Positions 7,639 to 15,717 of a DNA stretch of 64,000 bases are shown here, one piece after another. The position numbers and the translations under genes are program-made. The stretch spans positions 18,574-82,573 of IMG/VR virus record IMGVR_UViG_3300012924_000007, one strand, 5' to 3'. The DNA comes from a virus. A model generated the notes under the pieces. That model saw only the letters and a program-made list of their open reading frames with translations, did no database searches and was not told where the DNA came from. Numbering within the stretch: position 1 is the stretch's first letter; the number at the start of each line of letters is the position of its first letter.

Positions 7639-8280
7639 ATGAAAAAGTATTTTGCTAAATATCTTCCTGTAGAAGGAGAGATAAAAGAAGGCGATGTCTA
7701 TTTGTGTATATACGACAATTCAAGATTTGTAGGAGTGGCTGGAAAAGAGGATTTAAAAATAGTCAATACGGATAGGTATACTAAAGTAAAACGGGTTCTC
7801 TGTAGTAGAGATATACAAGTAGGTGATGAGATCAGAGCCATGTGGAAGTTCGATGATGGTAGTCTTAGCTCTCAATGGGGTATTGTTACTGGAGATGGAG
7901 CTGAGGATCAATTAATTAAGACACCAAATTATTGGAATGTAAAAATGCCAACTAAAATCGAGAGGAGAGTTTATGGGAAGGGCAATTTTGGTATATATGG
8001 TAGGGCAACTGGAGAAATAATGGACTTCTTCTATGTTATACGGTTACCTAAAGAACATTCATTTAAAATCCTTGCGGAAATTAGTTCTGAAGCTACGTGG
8101 ATAAAGGATGGAGATGAATTTAATGAGAATGAGGTAAAACTTTATTGGCAACCTGGAGGACACGGAAGCGAAACATGGAATTTGGTTTCTATTGATCATT
8201 TACCTATTGATTTCATTAAGGAAACTAAACCAGATTTAGTAGCTAAAATTATTTGTCCACATTGTAAACACTTTCACTAA
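7639..8280 (+). CDS. Hypothetical protein with C-terminal zinc-knuckle-like motif (213 aa)
   Basis: Unrecognised. The N-terminal 60 residues are beta-rich (EGDVYLCIYDNSRFVGVAG); the C-terminus CPHCKHFH could hold a metal. I start it at ATG 7639, just after the previous TGA; a TTG three codons earlier is possible. Its TAA overlaps the next ATG (TAATG). Confidence 0.6.
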   Translation: MKKYFAKYLPVEGEIKEGDVYLCIYDNSRFVGVAGKEDLKIVNTDRYTKVKRVLCSRDIQVGDEIRAMWKFDDGSLSSQWGIVTGDGAEDQLIKTPNYWNVKMPTKIERRVYGKGNFGIYGRATGEIMDFFYVIRLPKEHSFKILAEISSEATWIKDGDEFNENEVKLYWQPGGHGSETWNLVSIDHLPIDFIKETKPDLVAKIICPHCKHFH

Positions 8281-8780
8281 TGGAAATAATTAAAGGGAAT
8301 CTAATATCCCTAGCACTAGAAGGGAGATTTGATGTAATAGGACATGGCTGTAATTGTTTTTGCAAAATGAAGCGTGGTATAGCTCCTCAAATGGTAAAGG
8401 CTTTTGGATGTGATAGTTTCGAGCTAGAGCATAAAAACAGAGTAGGAGATATCAATAAGTTAGGAGGCATAGATTACGTAGGGTTTCATCTGAAAAATGG
8501 GGTAGCCACAGAAACATTGTATGTTGAACATGGTGAATTGATCGTTGTCAATATGTATACTCAATATCATTGGGTAGAACCAAGTAGATTTGACATTCCT
8601 TTAGACTATGCCGCTTTAGAGCTGTGTCTTCTTAAAATGAACCATGTGTTCAAAGGAAAGCATATCGGCCTTCCTCGGATTGGGTGTGGATTAGCAGGAG
8701 GCAACTGGACTCAGGTTCTAGTGATGATCTATGGTATATTAACAGACTGTAAAGTAACAATAGTAGAATACGAAAACTAA
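8280..8780 (+). CDS. Macro-domain protein (ADP-ribose-binding or -hydrolysing)
   Basis: At 166 residues this is a single macro domain. It begins MEIIKGNLISLALEGRFDVI and has the HGCNC loop after strand 2, a Gly-Gly turn (INKLGGID), and the late phosphate-binding loop LPRIGCGLAGGNW. Macro domains bind or hydrolyse ADP-ribose, ADP-ribose-1''-phosphate or O-acetyl-ADP-ribose. In phages they are suspected to clear ADP-ribosyl signals or defence products. It overlaps its upstream neighbour and is the last gene before promoter P8.9. The fold call is firm; the substrate is not visible. Confidence 0.85.
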   Translation: MEIIKGNLISLALEGRFDVIGHGCNCFCKMKRGIAPQMVKAFGCDSFELEHKNRVGDINKLGGIDYVGFHLKNGVATETLYVEHGELIVVNMYTQYHWVEPSRFDIPLDYAALELCLLKMNHVFKGKHIGLPRIGCGLAGGNWTQVLVMIYGILTDCKVTIVEYEN

Positions 8781-8855
8781 TTTATATGAAATATGTATTT
8801 ATGTCAATCTGGTTTGATATTCCTAGACAATTAATTGACAAATTATAAAATTATT

Positions 8856-8885
8856 TTGCAAAACTAATAAATATTATTATCTTTG
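8856..8885 (+). promoter_or_regulatory. Promoter P8.9 (Bacteroidota type, with AAACTAAT box)
   Basis: TTG at 8856-8858, 19 bases, then TATCTTTG at 8878-8885, an exact match to the TAnnTTTG -7 box. The AAACTAAT box is at 8861-8868. A partial inverted half (ATTAGACA, 8894-8901) touches the start codon. The leader before the ERF gene would be about 10-15 bases. The rest of the 8781-8901 gap holds only a 20-codon ATG frame. Confidence 0.8.
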
Positions 8886-8901
8886 ATGAAATTATTAGAC
8901 A

Positions 8902-9537
8902 ATGGAAGATTTTAAGAGATCGGAAAGTATAAAAAATATTGCCACTTCCTTGGTTGAGTTCAAGAAAAAAGTTAGCGATATTAAAAAAACAAAGGAAAAT
9001 CCATTTTTCCATGCCAAATACGCTGATCTATCAGATGTATTGGATGCTATAGACCCTGCATTGATTGAGAGTCAATTATCGCTTGTTTCTTTGCCTTATG
9101 GTAAAAATGAATTAATTGTCATATTAAGTCATACAAGTGGGGAGTTTATTCAAACTAAGTTTAATACCTGTGCAATCCCTGAATACTTGAAAGAGAAAGA
9201 TAAGACAGGGAAAGTCGAATGGAGGGCATCAGAACCACATACCACTCCTCAATCTTTTGGTTCTGCCCTTACTTATGCTAGGAGATATGCTATTTTGGCT
9301 GTATTAAACTTGGCCGTAGTAGATGACGACGGAAATGCTGGAAGTGGTAAAGGTAAGCAAGATGAAGACACAAGACCTTATTTGAATAAGACGAAATTAG
9401 GTAGTTCAGACGTGTTACCAGAATTCAAGGAAGCAGTAGAGATTGCAAAGAAGGAAGGAAACCTGGATAGCTTGATTGCTAAGTATAGAATAGCAAAAGC
9501 TGTTCAAGAAGCAATTGCTACAGAAGCAGATATTTAA
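8902..9537 (+). CDS. erf: ERF-family single-strand annealing recombinase
   Basis: At 211 residues the length is normal for ERF. The N-terminal core has NPFFHAKYADLSDV and the late signature QSFGSALTYARRYAI with a following acidic VVDDDGNA, both hallmarks of the ERF (essential recombination function) superfamily. These proteins coat and anneal complementary single strands in phage recombination. It is the first gene after promoter P8.9, followed by an SSB-like gene; an exonuclease that could supply 3' ends is at 16164. The C-terminal 55 residues are a charged linker of the kind used for partner binding. Confidence 0.9.
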   Translation: MEDFKRSESIKNIATSLVEFKKKVSDIKKTKENPFFHAKYADLSDVLDAIDPALIESQLSLVSLPYGKNELIVILSHTSGEFIQTKFNTCAIPEYLKEKDKTGKVEWRASEPHTTPQSFGSALTYARRYAILAVLNLAVVDDDGNAGSGKGKQDEDTRPYLNKTKLGSSDVLPEFKEAVEIAKKEGNLDSLIAKYRIAKAVQEAIATEADI

Positions 9538-9560
9538 AACAATATAAATCAAATAATTAC

Positions 9561-10436
9561 ATGGCGATTAAAGGGAATAGTACGATTCAAAATACAGAAG
9601 GGGGTTTTAAGAAATATGTTGGTGTTGCAGCAGTAGAAGTAGTTGCAATCAATCCATCTTCTGAGAAGATCGAAGAGTTAATTGGCAAGAAACCAGAAGA
9701 AGATCCTTCATATACAGATGTAGATAAGAATGGTAATGACAAGGTGAATTTTGTATTCTGGTTGAAAGAGAATTCCACTGGTAGGATTTTCAATAATTTA
9801 AAGCTCAGTATTACAGATAAAGAACGCCCAATAAGTAAGAAGGGACAGTATCAATATATAAACAATATTGGTTTTACTGCCTGGGCGAAAACTGAAAATG
9901 AATTAAAATCGAGTTTTGCAAAAAGACCCTACAGAGCTGCTAAAATAGGGGAAGATAATTTTTATGAATTCATGGGGAGATGGCTCTGTTTAGATTCAAG
10001 GGAAAATGATGCAGAATTGGATTTTAACCTTACAAAACTGCTACGTGGTAACTTTAGAGAGTTAGATGAAACGGTTAAGAATTTTGTAGGTCAAAAAGTA
10101 ATCATATTATTTACAATTAATACTGGAAAAAACAAAGAAGGGGATACTGTAGAATATCAAAATATTTATCCATTCGCATTTCTTCCTTATGAAACCAACT
10201 CCGGTAAAACGCTTGACTTCTTCAAAGTAGCTGATAGTAGGAAACCTTCTTATGTAGAATACTTTATTAAGAACGTAACCAATGAGACATTTGGTTGTAA
10301 GGATTTCTTCAAATTGACTCCGCTTGAAGAATATAACCCCCATGAGAACTTCTTGACTACTGACCAACCCATTAAGAAAGAAGTTGAACCTACTTATAAT
10401 CCTTCAGGGGATACTGAGGAAGATTTACCTTTTTAG
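9561..10436 (+). CDS. Single-stranded DNA-binding protein (SSB-like)
   Basis: At 291 residues it is longer than bacterial SSB. There is no easily read OB-fold signature, but the last residues are acidic and end DLPF, nearly identical to the C-terminal SSB tip that recruits partner proteins. It sits right after the ERF gene and before a terminator, the usual place of phage SSB genes, and the ATG at 9561 follows a short gap. The SSB role is inferred from the tail and location. The stop is TAG immediately after DLPF, which shows TAG is read as stop here. Confidence 0.75.
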   Translation: MAIKGNSTIQNTEGGFKKYVGVAAVEVVAINPSSEKIEELIGKKPEEDPSYTDVDKNGNDKVNFVFWLKENSTGRIFNNLKLSITDKERPISKKGQYQYINNIGFTAWAKTENELKSSFAKRPYRAAKIGEDNFYEFMGRWLCLDSRENDAELDFNLTKLLRGNFRELDETVKNFVGQKVIILFTINTGKNKEGDTVEYQNIYPFAFLPYETNSGKTLDFFKVADSRKPSYVEYFIKNVTNETFGCKDFFKLTPLEEYNPHENFLTTDQPIKKEVEPTYNPSGDTEEDLPF

Positions 10437-10461
10437 TTTTTCATGACTTATGTGTATAATC

Positions 10462-10491
10462 TTACCGCTATTTTTATGGCGGTAATTTTTT
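10462..10491 (+). terminator. Rho-independent terminator after the ERF-SSB operon
   Basis: A seven-pair stem, TTACCGC (10462-10468) with GCGGTAA (10479-10485), followed directly by six T. It lies 25 bases after the SSB stop and ends the P8.9 transcript. Confidence 0.8.
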
Positions 10492-10510
10492 ATCCTTTAA
10501 ATAAATAAAA

Positions 10511-11005
10511 ATGGAGAAAATTGAAAATGTTCAACATCCAATTGTTGGTGAGAAGTATTTAGTGAAATGTGTGCAAAGTAGAAGAGATTTCCATATTGAT
10601 GGGTATAAAGGATGGACTCCTGTATTCGGTGAATTTCATCATGATAAAGAATTGTATTTACAAGAAATGCACTATCATTTAGATTGGAGATTTATACCTA
10701 CTCATTATATTGTTGAACATGAAAGAGAAATCATGCATCATTTATATAGTCCTCACACTGAAAGTGCATGGGGATCTTTTTTAAAAGTGAGATATTTAGA
10801 CTTACCCTATCTAAGGCATTTTGATAAATTACCAGAACACTCTTTTGATGAATTAGTTGAGATGTATAAAGATGTAAAAATGCATGATATGATTTGTCCT
10901 CATAAAAAGGCAAATTTAAAAAGCTGTCAAGTAATAAATGATACTGTAGAATGTCCATGTCATGGATTAAAATGGAATGTAAAGACAGGTAGTTTAGTTT
11001 GCTAA
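10511..11005 (+). CDS. Rieske-motif [2Fe-2S] protein (164 aa)
   Basis: The C-terminal 40 residues contain a full Rieske cluster motif, Cys129-Pro-His131 then 16 residues then Cys148-x-x-His151, in the form ICPH...VECPCHGLKWNVKTG. Rieske domains hold a 2Fe-2S cluster by two Cys and two His and move single electrons. The first 125 residues are His- and Tyr-rich and unrecognised, and no oxygenase catalytic domain is visible, so it resembles a ferredoxin-like partner. It has no signal peptide, so it should act in the cytoplasm. The role in a phage is unknown; it lies between SSB and primase. Confidence 0.75.
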   Translation: MEKIENVQHPIVGEKYLVKCVQSRRDFHIDGYKGWTPVFGEFHHDKELYLQEMHYHLDWRFIPTHYIVEHEREIMHHLYSPHTESAWGSFLKVRYLDLPYLRHFDKLPEHSFDELVEMYKDVKMHDMICPHKKANLKSCQVINDTVECPCHGLKWNVKTGSLVC

Positions 11006-11014
11006 GTTTTTATA

Positions 11015-12016
11015 ATGATCAAAGGTTCACCTAAGAAGCCAATTAGATTTGAGAGTATTCTTGAGAAGATAGAGCAATATGATATTTACAGGTATTATTT
11101 AGGGGTAGATTTTAATACTCATAAGAACGTCTCTTCCCCTTTCCATGTAGACAAGCATCCCTCCTTCAGAGTTAGGGCCACTGTTGATGGCTTCCTGTAT
11201 CATAAAGATTACGCCGATGCAACTAAGGCCGGTAACTGTGTTAATTTGGTACAACAGTTATATGGACTATCTTATAATGCAGCTATTGTTAAAATAGATC
11301 AGGATTTTGGTTTGGGTATTTATAGTAATGATAAAAAGAACTATCAGTTATTAATTTCAGATTATAAGAAGCCAGATAAACTAAAATATAAAAAGCCTGA
11401 TTTAATTCAAATAAAAGTAAGAAAGTTTACCAAAGAAGAACTACTGTATTGGGAACAATATGAGGTATCCGAGGAAATGCTAAATGATAACGATGTATAT
11501 GGAATAAAGGAATTAATCATTAATAAGGTAGTTGTTACTGATTGGGAGAGCAGTTTAAAGTTTGGATATTTCTACAACCCACATTGGAAAGTATACCGTC
11601 CTTTAGTTGAAAAGAAAAAGAAATGGATATGGAATAATACCCCCAATGACAGAATGTATGGATTGGGAGAAGTAAAAGGTAAGGATACAGTCATTGTAAC
11701 TAAATCCCATAAAGATTACCTCTGTTTAAAATCCGTATTTCCGAATATTGTTCTTTGTCAAAATGAATCCGAAGTAGCTGTAAATCAATCTAATATAGAA
11801 TTCCTTCAAAATAACTGTGGTGAGGTTTATTTCTTTTTTGACTGTGATGATACAGGTAAAAGGAGTTGTAAATTTTATAACCAATACGGTTTCAAATGGG
11901 TCAACGTACCCAATAAATACTATCAAGAAACCAAAACTAAAGATCCCAGTGATCTTGTGAAAAACTATGGGAAGCAAGAACTTATTAATCTATTAAAATC
12001 AAAAAATATAATATAA
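11015..12016 (+). CDS. dnaG: DnaG-type TOPRIM DNA primase
   Basis: At 333 residues it is a short primase. The N-terminal 90 residues resemble a CHC2-like region (SPFHVDKHPSFRV, then KAGNCVNLVQQLYG), but the four zinc ligands of bacterial DnaG are not all present. The TOPRIM domain follows: GKDTVIVTKSHKDYLCL (about 227-243, with Lys in place of the usual Glu), then FFFDCDDTGKRSC (about 278-290) and KDPSDLV (about 311-317). It makes RNA primers for the phage fork, probably with the DnaB-type helicase at the window's left edge. Confidence 0.85.
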   Translation: MIKGSPKKPIRFESILEKIEQYDIYRYYLGVDFNTHKNVSSPFHVDKHPSFRVRATVDGFLYHKDYADATKAGNCVNLVQQLYGLSYNAAIVKIDQDFGLGIYSNDKKNYQLLISDYKKPDKLKYKKPDLIQIKVRKFTKEELLYWEQYEVSEEMLNDNDVYGIKELIINKVVVTDWESSLKFGYFYNPHWKVYRPLVEKKKKWIWNNTPNDRMYGLGEVKGKDTVIVTKSHKDYLCLKSVFPNIVLCQNESEVAVNQSNIEFLQNNCGEVYFFFDCDDTGKRSCKFYNQYGFKWVNVPNKYYQETKTKDPSDLVKNYGKQELINLLKSKNII

Positions 12017-12017
12017 A

Positions 12018-12236
12018 ATGGATACAACAAAATATAGGGTAGTGCAGCATTCAGAAACAAACTTCGAGGTACAAGAGTATGTACGATGTACACCAGTAGG
12101 TGTGACAGTTGAATTTGTCGGGTGGAAGGTATTAGATTTTTATGATAATCTTTTTTCCGCGAAGAAATATATAGATAGATTATCCGAAAAGGAGCATTTC
12201 CCAAAAGTAGTTTACGAAAAAGAAGTAGAATATTAA
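12018..12236 (+). CDS. Small hypothetical protein (72 aa)
   Basis: Unrecognised; beta-rich first half and a Lys-rich end. Starts one base after the primase stop. Confidence 0.6.
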   Translation: MDTTKYRVVQHSETNFEVQEYVRCTPVGVTVEFVGWKVLDFYDNLFSAKKYIDRLSEKEHFPKVVYEKEVEY

Positions 12237-12248
12237 AAATAGCAAAAT

Positions 12249-12458
12249 ATGATGACACAAAAGAAAGAAACAAGGGCTTATAAGTTTTATAATAAGTTTG
12301 GTAAGGAAGAATATATGTATGTCTCTTACGATTTAGTATTTAAAGATGGATTTTTAGAGAAAGTCTATAATTCAGCGCATGGAGATTGGGGACATGCAGT
12401 GGAACACAATTCAGAATGCTTTCACTTTTTTAATGAAAAATACAATATTGTATGCTAA
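12249..12458 (+). CDS. Small hypothetical protein (69 aa)
   Basis: Unrecognised. The first two codons are both ATG. Its end overlaps the start of the HigA-like gene by seven bases. Confidence 0.55.
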   Translation: MMTQKKETRAYKFYNKFGKEEYMYVSYDLVFKDGFLEKVYNSAHGDWGHAVEHNSECFHFFNEKYNIVC

Positions 12459-12613
12459 TTACATCCCACGAAGAATATACCATAGTAATGAAAGAAATTG
12501 AATCTCTTTTTGATAAAGGATTTTCTAAATTGTCACAGGAGGAGGATGATAGACTTGAAGATTTATCAAATGCTGCTGAAAAATGGGAAATAGCTCATTA
12601 TAACTTTGATTAA
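12452..12613 (+). CDS. Mini-protein resembling the N-terminus of HigA-type antitoxins (53 aa)
   Basis: The product begins MLITSHEEYTIVMKEIESLF and continues with an Asp/Glu-rich helix (SQEEDDRLEDLSNAAEKW). This pattern of Ile-Thr-Ser, acidic helix and second acidic helix is the N-terminal arm of HigA-like antitoxins, but the helix-turn-helix that normally follows is missing. No toxin gene is adjacent. It might neutralise a host toxin or be a leftover domain; the similarity is by eye. Confidence 0.5.
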   Translation: MLITSHEEYTIVMKEIESLFDKGFSKLSQEEDDRLEDLSNAAEKWEIAHYNFD

Positions 12614-12624
12614 TACTATAAACA

Positions 12625-12840
12625 ATGGAAGATCAATACATAGTTAAATACGGAGATAGTCCTAATCATTATTGCGATGATCAGGATTTTCAAGAAATAG
12701 GTAACTGGGAAGCAGTTGAAAAATGGTTGGAAAATAGATCTTTAGAACATGGGGACGAAATTTATAAAATTGAACTGGTTGCTAAAGTAAAATCAGAGAC
12801 AACATTAAAATTACAAATTGATTTAAAAGAGAAATTATGA
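12625..12840 (+). CDS. Small hypothetical protein (71 aa)
   Basis: Unrecognised, acidic. Its TGA overlaps the next ATG by two bases. Confidence 0.55.
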   Translation: MEDQYIVKYGDSPNHYCDDQDFQEIGNWEAVEKWLENRSLEHGDEIYKIELVAKVKSETTLKLQIDLKEKL

Positions 12841-12998
12841 CCAAAGGAGAATTTGTTAAGTTACTTGATAAATATGATGACAATAAAGAGTTTTCTATTT
12901 TTGTTGAGGGTGTGGCTGAAGACACATTTGTAAATTTGATGAGTATCCAGGAAATATGTGAAGATTCAACCGATTTAATTCTTAATGTAAGTATATAA
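12837..12998 (+). CDS. Very small hypothetical protein (53 aa)
   Basis: ATG 12837 to TAA 12996-12998, starting MTKGEFVKLLDKYDD. It overlaps the previous stop and ends two bases before the UDG start, so it fits the operon tightly. No recognised domain. Confidence 0.5.
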   Translation: MTKGEFVKLLDKYDDNKEFSIFVEGVAEDTFVNLMSIQEICEDSTDLILNVSI

Positions 12999-13000
12999 AG

Positions 13001-13726
13001 ATGAATATCGATAAAATAAATTGCTCAGAAAGCTGGAAACCTTATTTGGAACCATTTGTATCTACGAAAGAGTTTGATGATATTTTCCTACAGCTACAAA
13101 CTATTGGGAAGAGTAAGAAGATTTCCCCTGCCGCGTTCAATTTATTTCGTCCATTTCGTGAATGTAACTATGAGGATCTAAAAGTAGTCATATTAGCAGA
13201 TGGTCCTTACAACAATATCAGGAGTAATAAAATAGTAGCAGATGGGTTGGCCTTTTCGTGTGCAGAAACTGGGGTATTAGAGAAAGAGTTGGAAGTATGG
13301 TATGATGGGGTAGAAAGGGACTTATTTGACGGTTTAAAGCTGGATATAGATATTTCATCTGATCTTACAGGTTTGGCCTCACAGGGGGTATTATTACTGA
13401 ATACCGCCCTCAGTACTACAGCAGGAGATAAATACCCTCACTTTGATATCTGGCGACCGTTTATAACCTACCTCCTTAAATCAGTTATCAACCCTTATCC
13501 AGCTCCTTTGGTGGTTATTTGTATGGGGGATTTAGTGAAAGTAGATATTGAATCAGTTTCTTCAGAACATGAGCTTCTTATGTGTGATCACCCAAAGACA
13601 GCTATTAGTGGATTTAGGAGATGGAACCATAGGGATGTTTTCTCTAAAACTAACGAATTCCTGTTAAAAACCAGAAATGAGTCTATTGAATGGGTGGAAA
13701 CAATTAAATTTTGTGAAACTAATTAA
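13001..13726 (+). CDS. ung: Uracil-DNA glycosylase family 1 homologue with altered catalytic motif
   Basis: At 241 residues it has the Ung fold pattern: motif A region ILADGPYNN followed by ADGLAFSC, the LNTALS strand, and a late HP motif (H197-P198) followed by a WNHRDVFSKTNEFL stretch that closely mirrors Ung. The usual GQDPYH is changed: aligned by the Pro-Tyr, the catalytic Asp is Gly68 and the Gln before it is Asp67; the HPSPLS loop reads HPKTAI. It may be inactive, use a shifted Asp, or act as a DNA-binding protein as some viral UDGs do. It ends just before promoter P13.7. Confidence 0.8.
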   Translation: MNIDKINCSESWKPYLEPFVSTKEFDDIFLQLQTIGKSKKISPAAFNLFRPFRECNYEDLKVVILADGPYNNIRSNKIVADGLAFSCAETGVLEKELEVWYDGVERDLFDGLKLDIDISSDLTGLASQGVLLLNTALSTTAGDKYPHFDIWRPFITYLLKSVINPYPAPLVVICMGDLVKVDIESVSSEHELLMCDHPKTAISGFRRWNHRDVFSKTNEFLLKTRNESIEWVETIKFCETN

Positions 13727-13740
13727 AATAATTATCTTTA
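13711..13740 (+). promoter_or_regulatory. Promoter P13.7
   Basis: TTG 13711-13713, 19 bases, then TATCTTTA 13733-13740 (one mismatch to TAnnTTTG). The AAACTAAT box is at 13716-13723. A perfect inverted copy, ATTAGTTT, lies at 13751-13758, 27 bases beyond, directly against the ATG at 13759. The promoter overlaps the end of the UDG gene. Confidence 0.8.
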
Positions 13741-13758
13741 CGTCATAATTATTAGTTT

Positions 13759-14001
13759 ATGACTGATGAAGAATTGAAGATTACTAAAGGAAAGTTACGA
13801 TTATTACGTAATAAATACTTTTGGCAAGTATTAAAAGATTTTAAAGAAGTAAACCTCAACAACACCCTGTCTCCTTGGTTACAGTTAGAATGTATATATG
13901 GAAAAGCTGTTGCAGATGAGAAGAAGCCCAAATACCGCCAGAAATCGTTATTAGAACAGATAGAAGAACAGAAGAACGAAAACCCTACCATTGAAGAATA
14001 A
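13759..14001 (+). CDS. Small hypothetical protein (80 aa)
   Basis: First gene of the P13.7 operon. Charged and helical with a WLQLECIYGKA core; unrecognised. The end overlaps the nuclease gene that follows by 11 bases, implying coupled translation. It may be a partner of that nuclease. Confidence 0.65.
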   Translation: MTDEELKITKGKLRLLRNKYFWQVLKDFKEVNLNNTLSPWLQLECIYGKAVADEKKPKYRQKSLLEQIEEQKNENPTIEE

Positions 14002-14650
14002 GAAAACACCTACGAGAAGCGATACTAGTCCTAAAGCAAGATTTCAAAGAAAAGTTAAAGCTAAACCTGTATCTAAAGAAGGTTATTTAGATGGTATATT
14101 CTATGAAAGCCTTACTGAGATGTACTCCCTTTCCTGGTTATTAGAATTAAAGAAAGCCGGTTATGTGAAAGAGATTACCCGTAGTGAGTCTTTCCTTCTA
14201 TCTGATAGTATTACTAATGACTTTGTTATCCAGATGAAGCGGGGCAGTAAACCAGCAGCCCAGACATTAGTACATGGTCATAGTTACACAGCTGATTACA
14301 ATGCTATTTTCACAAAGAAAGCTATTGGAGTATTCTGTTGGGTACTTGGAAGTGGAACTAAATGGGAGAAACACTGGTTGGTGTGTCATGATCATAAGAA
14401 AGATGAGTATTACTGTCATATTGAAGTTAAACCAGATTTTACTGACTGGAAAGGGAAGACATCTAAAGCAGTTAATGATTGTAAATGGGTGTACCAGAAA
14501 TACGGGAAATTCATTAACATTTTTAAGCCCGAAAATAGATTTGAACCAACTTTTACTCCTAGTACTTATTTACTAACAGGTACAGGAAAGAATAGAAAGA
14601 TTTCATACGAGACAAGGACATTAAATGAGTATTTAACTCAATTTAAATGA
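13991..14650 (+). CDS. PD-(D/E)XK nuclease-like protein (219 aa)
   Basis: The core has Asp102 in TADYNAIF and, 43 residues later, Glu145-Val-Lys147 in HIEVKPDF, then a helix with WVYQKYG. This spacing fits the PD-(D/E)XK fold that cuts DNA with two metals. The Lys-rich N-terminus (first 35 residues) could bind DNA. The start is a TTG at 13991 inside the previous gene; the next ATG would remove the N-terminal domain. Its stop overlaps the AAA+ gene. It is related in style to nucleases found in crAss-like phage replication blocks. Confidence 0.7.
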   Translation: MKNKKTPTRSDTSPKARFQRKVKAKPVSKEGYLDGIFYESLTEMYSLSWLLELKKAGYVKEITRSESFLLSDSITNDFVIQMKRGSKPAAQTLVHGHSYTADYNAIFTKKAIGVFCWVLGSGTKWEKHWLVCHDHKKDEYYCHIEVKPDFTDWKGKTSKAVNDCKWVYQKYGKFINIFKPENRFEPTFTPSTYLLTGTGKNRKISYETRTLNEYLTQFK

Positions 14651-15717
14651 ATCAAGACTGGCAAGATGACCTTGAGGAATTAGGAGATGAAGACTATATA
14701 CCAGAGTCAGAAGATGATGTTGATACATCTAACTTAATTGACGGATTTACATTAACAGAAATTTTAGAATCATATTTTAACAATAAGAAAAAAATGGCTG
14801 AAGATAAAAAAGAAGAAAAAGTACAATATAGTCAGTGGTTGAAAAGGGGTACAAGTACTTTCATCCCCGCTGACAATTCTAATACACAAAAGGAATTAGA
14901 TGCTGGAGTTTATAACATAAGATTCGCAGATGGAGTTGGATTTTACCTCTTTAAGAAAAATCTTAACCTTGATGAACTAGTGGATCTTCCGATGAAGGAA
15001 GGAGACGCTGTTGTAACTGGTATTAAAACATTCTGGGAACGTGAAGAGAAATTTAAAGAGTATGGATATACATATAAACGAGGTGTGTTACTTTATGGTG
15101 AGGCTGGTATGGGGAAATCTTGTTTGATTAATAAACTATGTAAACACTTAGTTGAAAAATTAAACGGTATAGTTATTTATATTTCTCAATCTGGAGAATT
15201 GGACAGTTATTATAAATTTTCCAGCGAAATATTAAGGGTCATTGAACCTAACAGGCGGCTGGTCGTGTGCATAGAAGATATTGATGGCCTATGTGCTTAT
15301 AAAGAAAATGAAACTACTCTATTGAACATTTTAGACGGTGTTAATCAGATCAATAATGTAGTGTACATTGGTACTACAAATTTCCCAGAAAATCTTACGG
15401 CCAGGATTTTGAATAGACCTTCCAGGTTTGATTTAAGAATTGAAGTTAAAGCTCCAAATGCCGAATGTAGAGAAATATATTTCAAGGCTAAGTTAAAAGA
15501 TAGTGATTTAAATATTATAGATCTTAAAAGCTGGGTAGACCAAACTGAAGGAATGAGCATGGCTCATTTGGGAGAATTGATCAAATCTGTAATCATTATT
15601 GGAAATACTTTTGAAGAGACTATTCAGAGATTAGTAGAAATGAAAAAACTTCCATCCAGTCATGAATTTGGTAAAGAGACAAAGAGTATAGGATATTTTG
15701 GTAAAAAAACAGGATGA
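14647..15717 (+). CDS. AAA+ ATPase (356 aa)
   Basis: Classical AAA+ signature: Walker A GEAGMGKS (151-158), Walker B VVCIEDID (about 207-214), sensor 1 TTN (244-246) and arginine-finger region NRPSRFD (257-263). The N-terminal 90 residues are acidic and Lys-rich, probably a flexible adaptor. The closest style is the BCS1/FtsH-like classic clade that remodels protein or nucleoprotein complexes; no protease domain follows. It sits between two nuclease genes, so it may drive or unload one of them. Confidence 0.8.
   Translation: MNQDWQDDLEELGDEDYIPESEDDVDTSNLIDGFTLTEILESYFNNKKKMAEDKKEEKVQYSQWLKRGTSTFIPADNSNTQKELDAGVYNIRFADGVGFYLFKKNLNLDELVDLPMKEGDAVVTGIKTFWEREEKFKEYGYTYKRGVLLYGEAGMGKSCLINKLCKHLVEKLNGIVIYISQSGELDSYYKFSSEILRVIEPNRRLVVCIEDIDGLCAYKENETTLLNILDGVNQINNVVYIGTTNFPENLTARILNRPSRFDLRIEVKAPNAECREIYFKAKLKDSDLNIIDLKSWVDQTEGMSMAHLGELIKSVIIIGNTFEETIQRLVEMKKLPSSHEFGKETKSIGYFGKKTG

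Noticed and set aside
8786-8848. A 20-codon ATG frame before promoter P8.9
   Set aside because: Too short and without coupling or similarity; probably chance.
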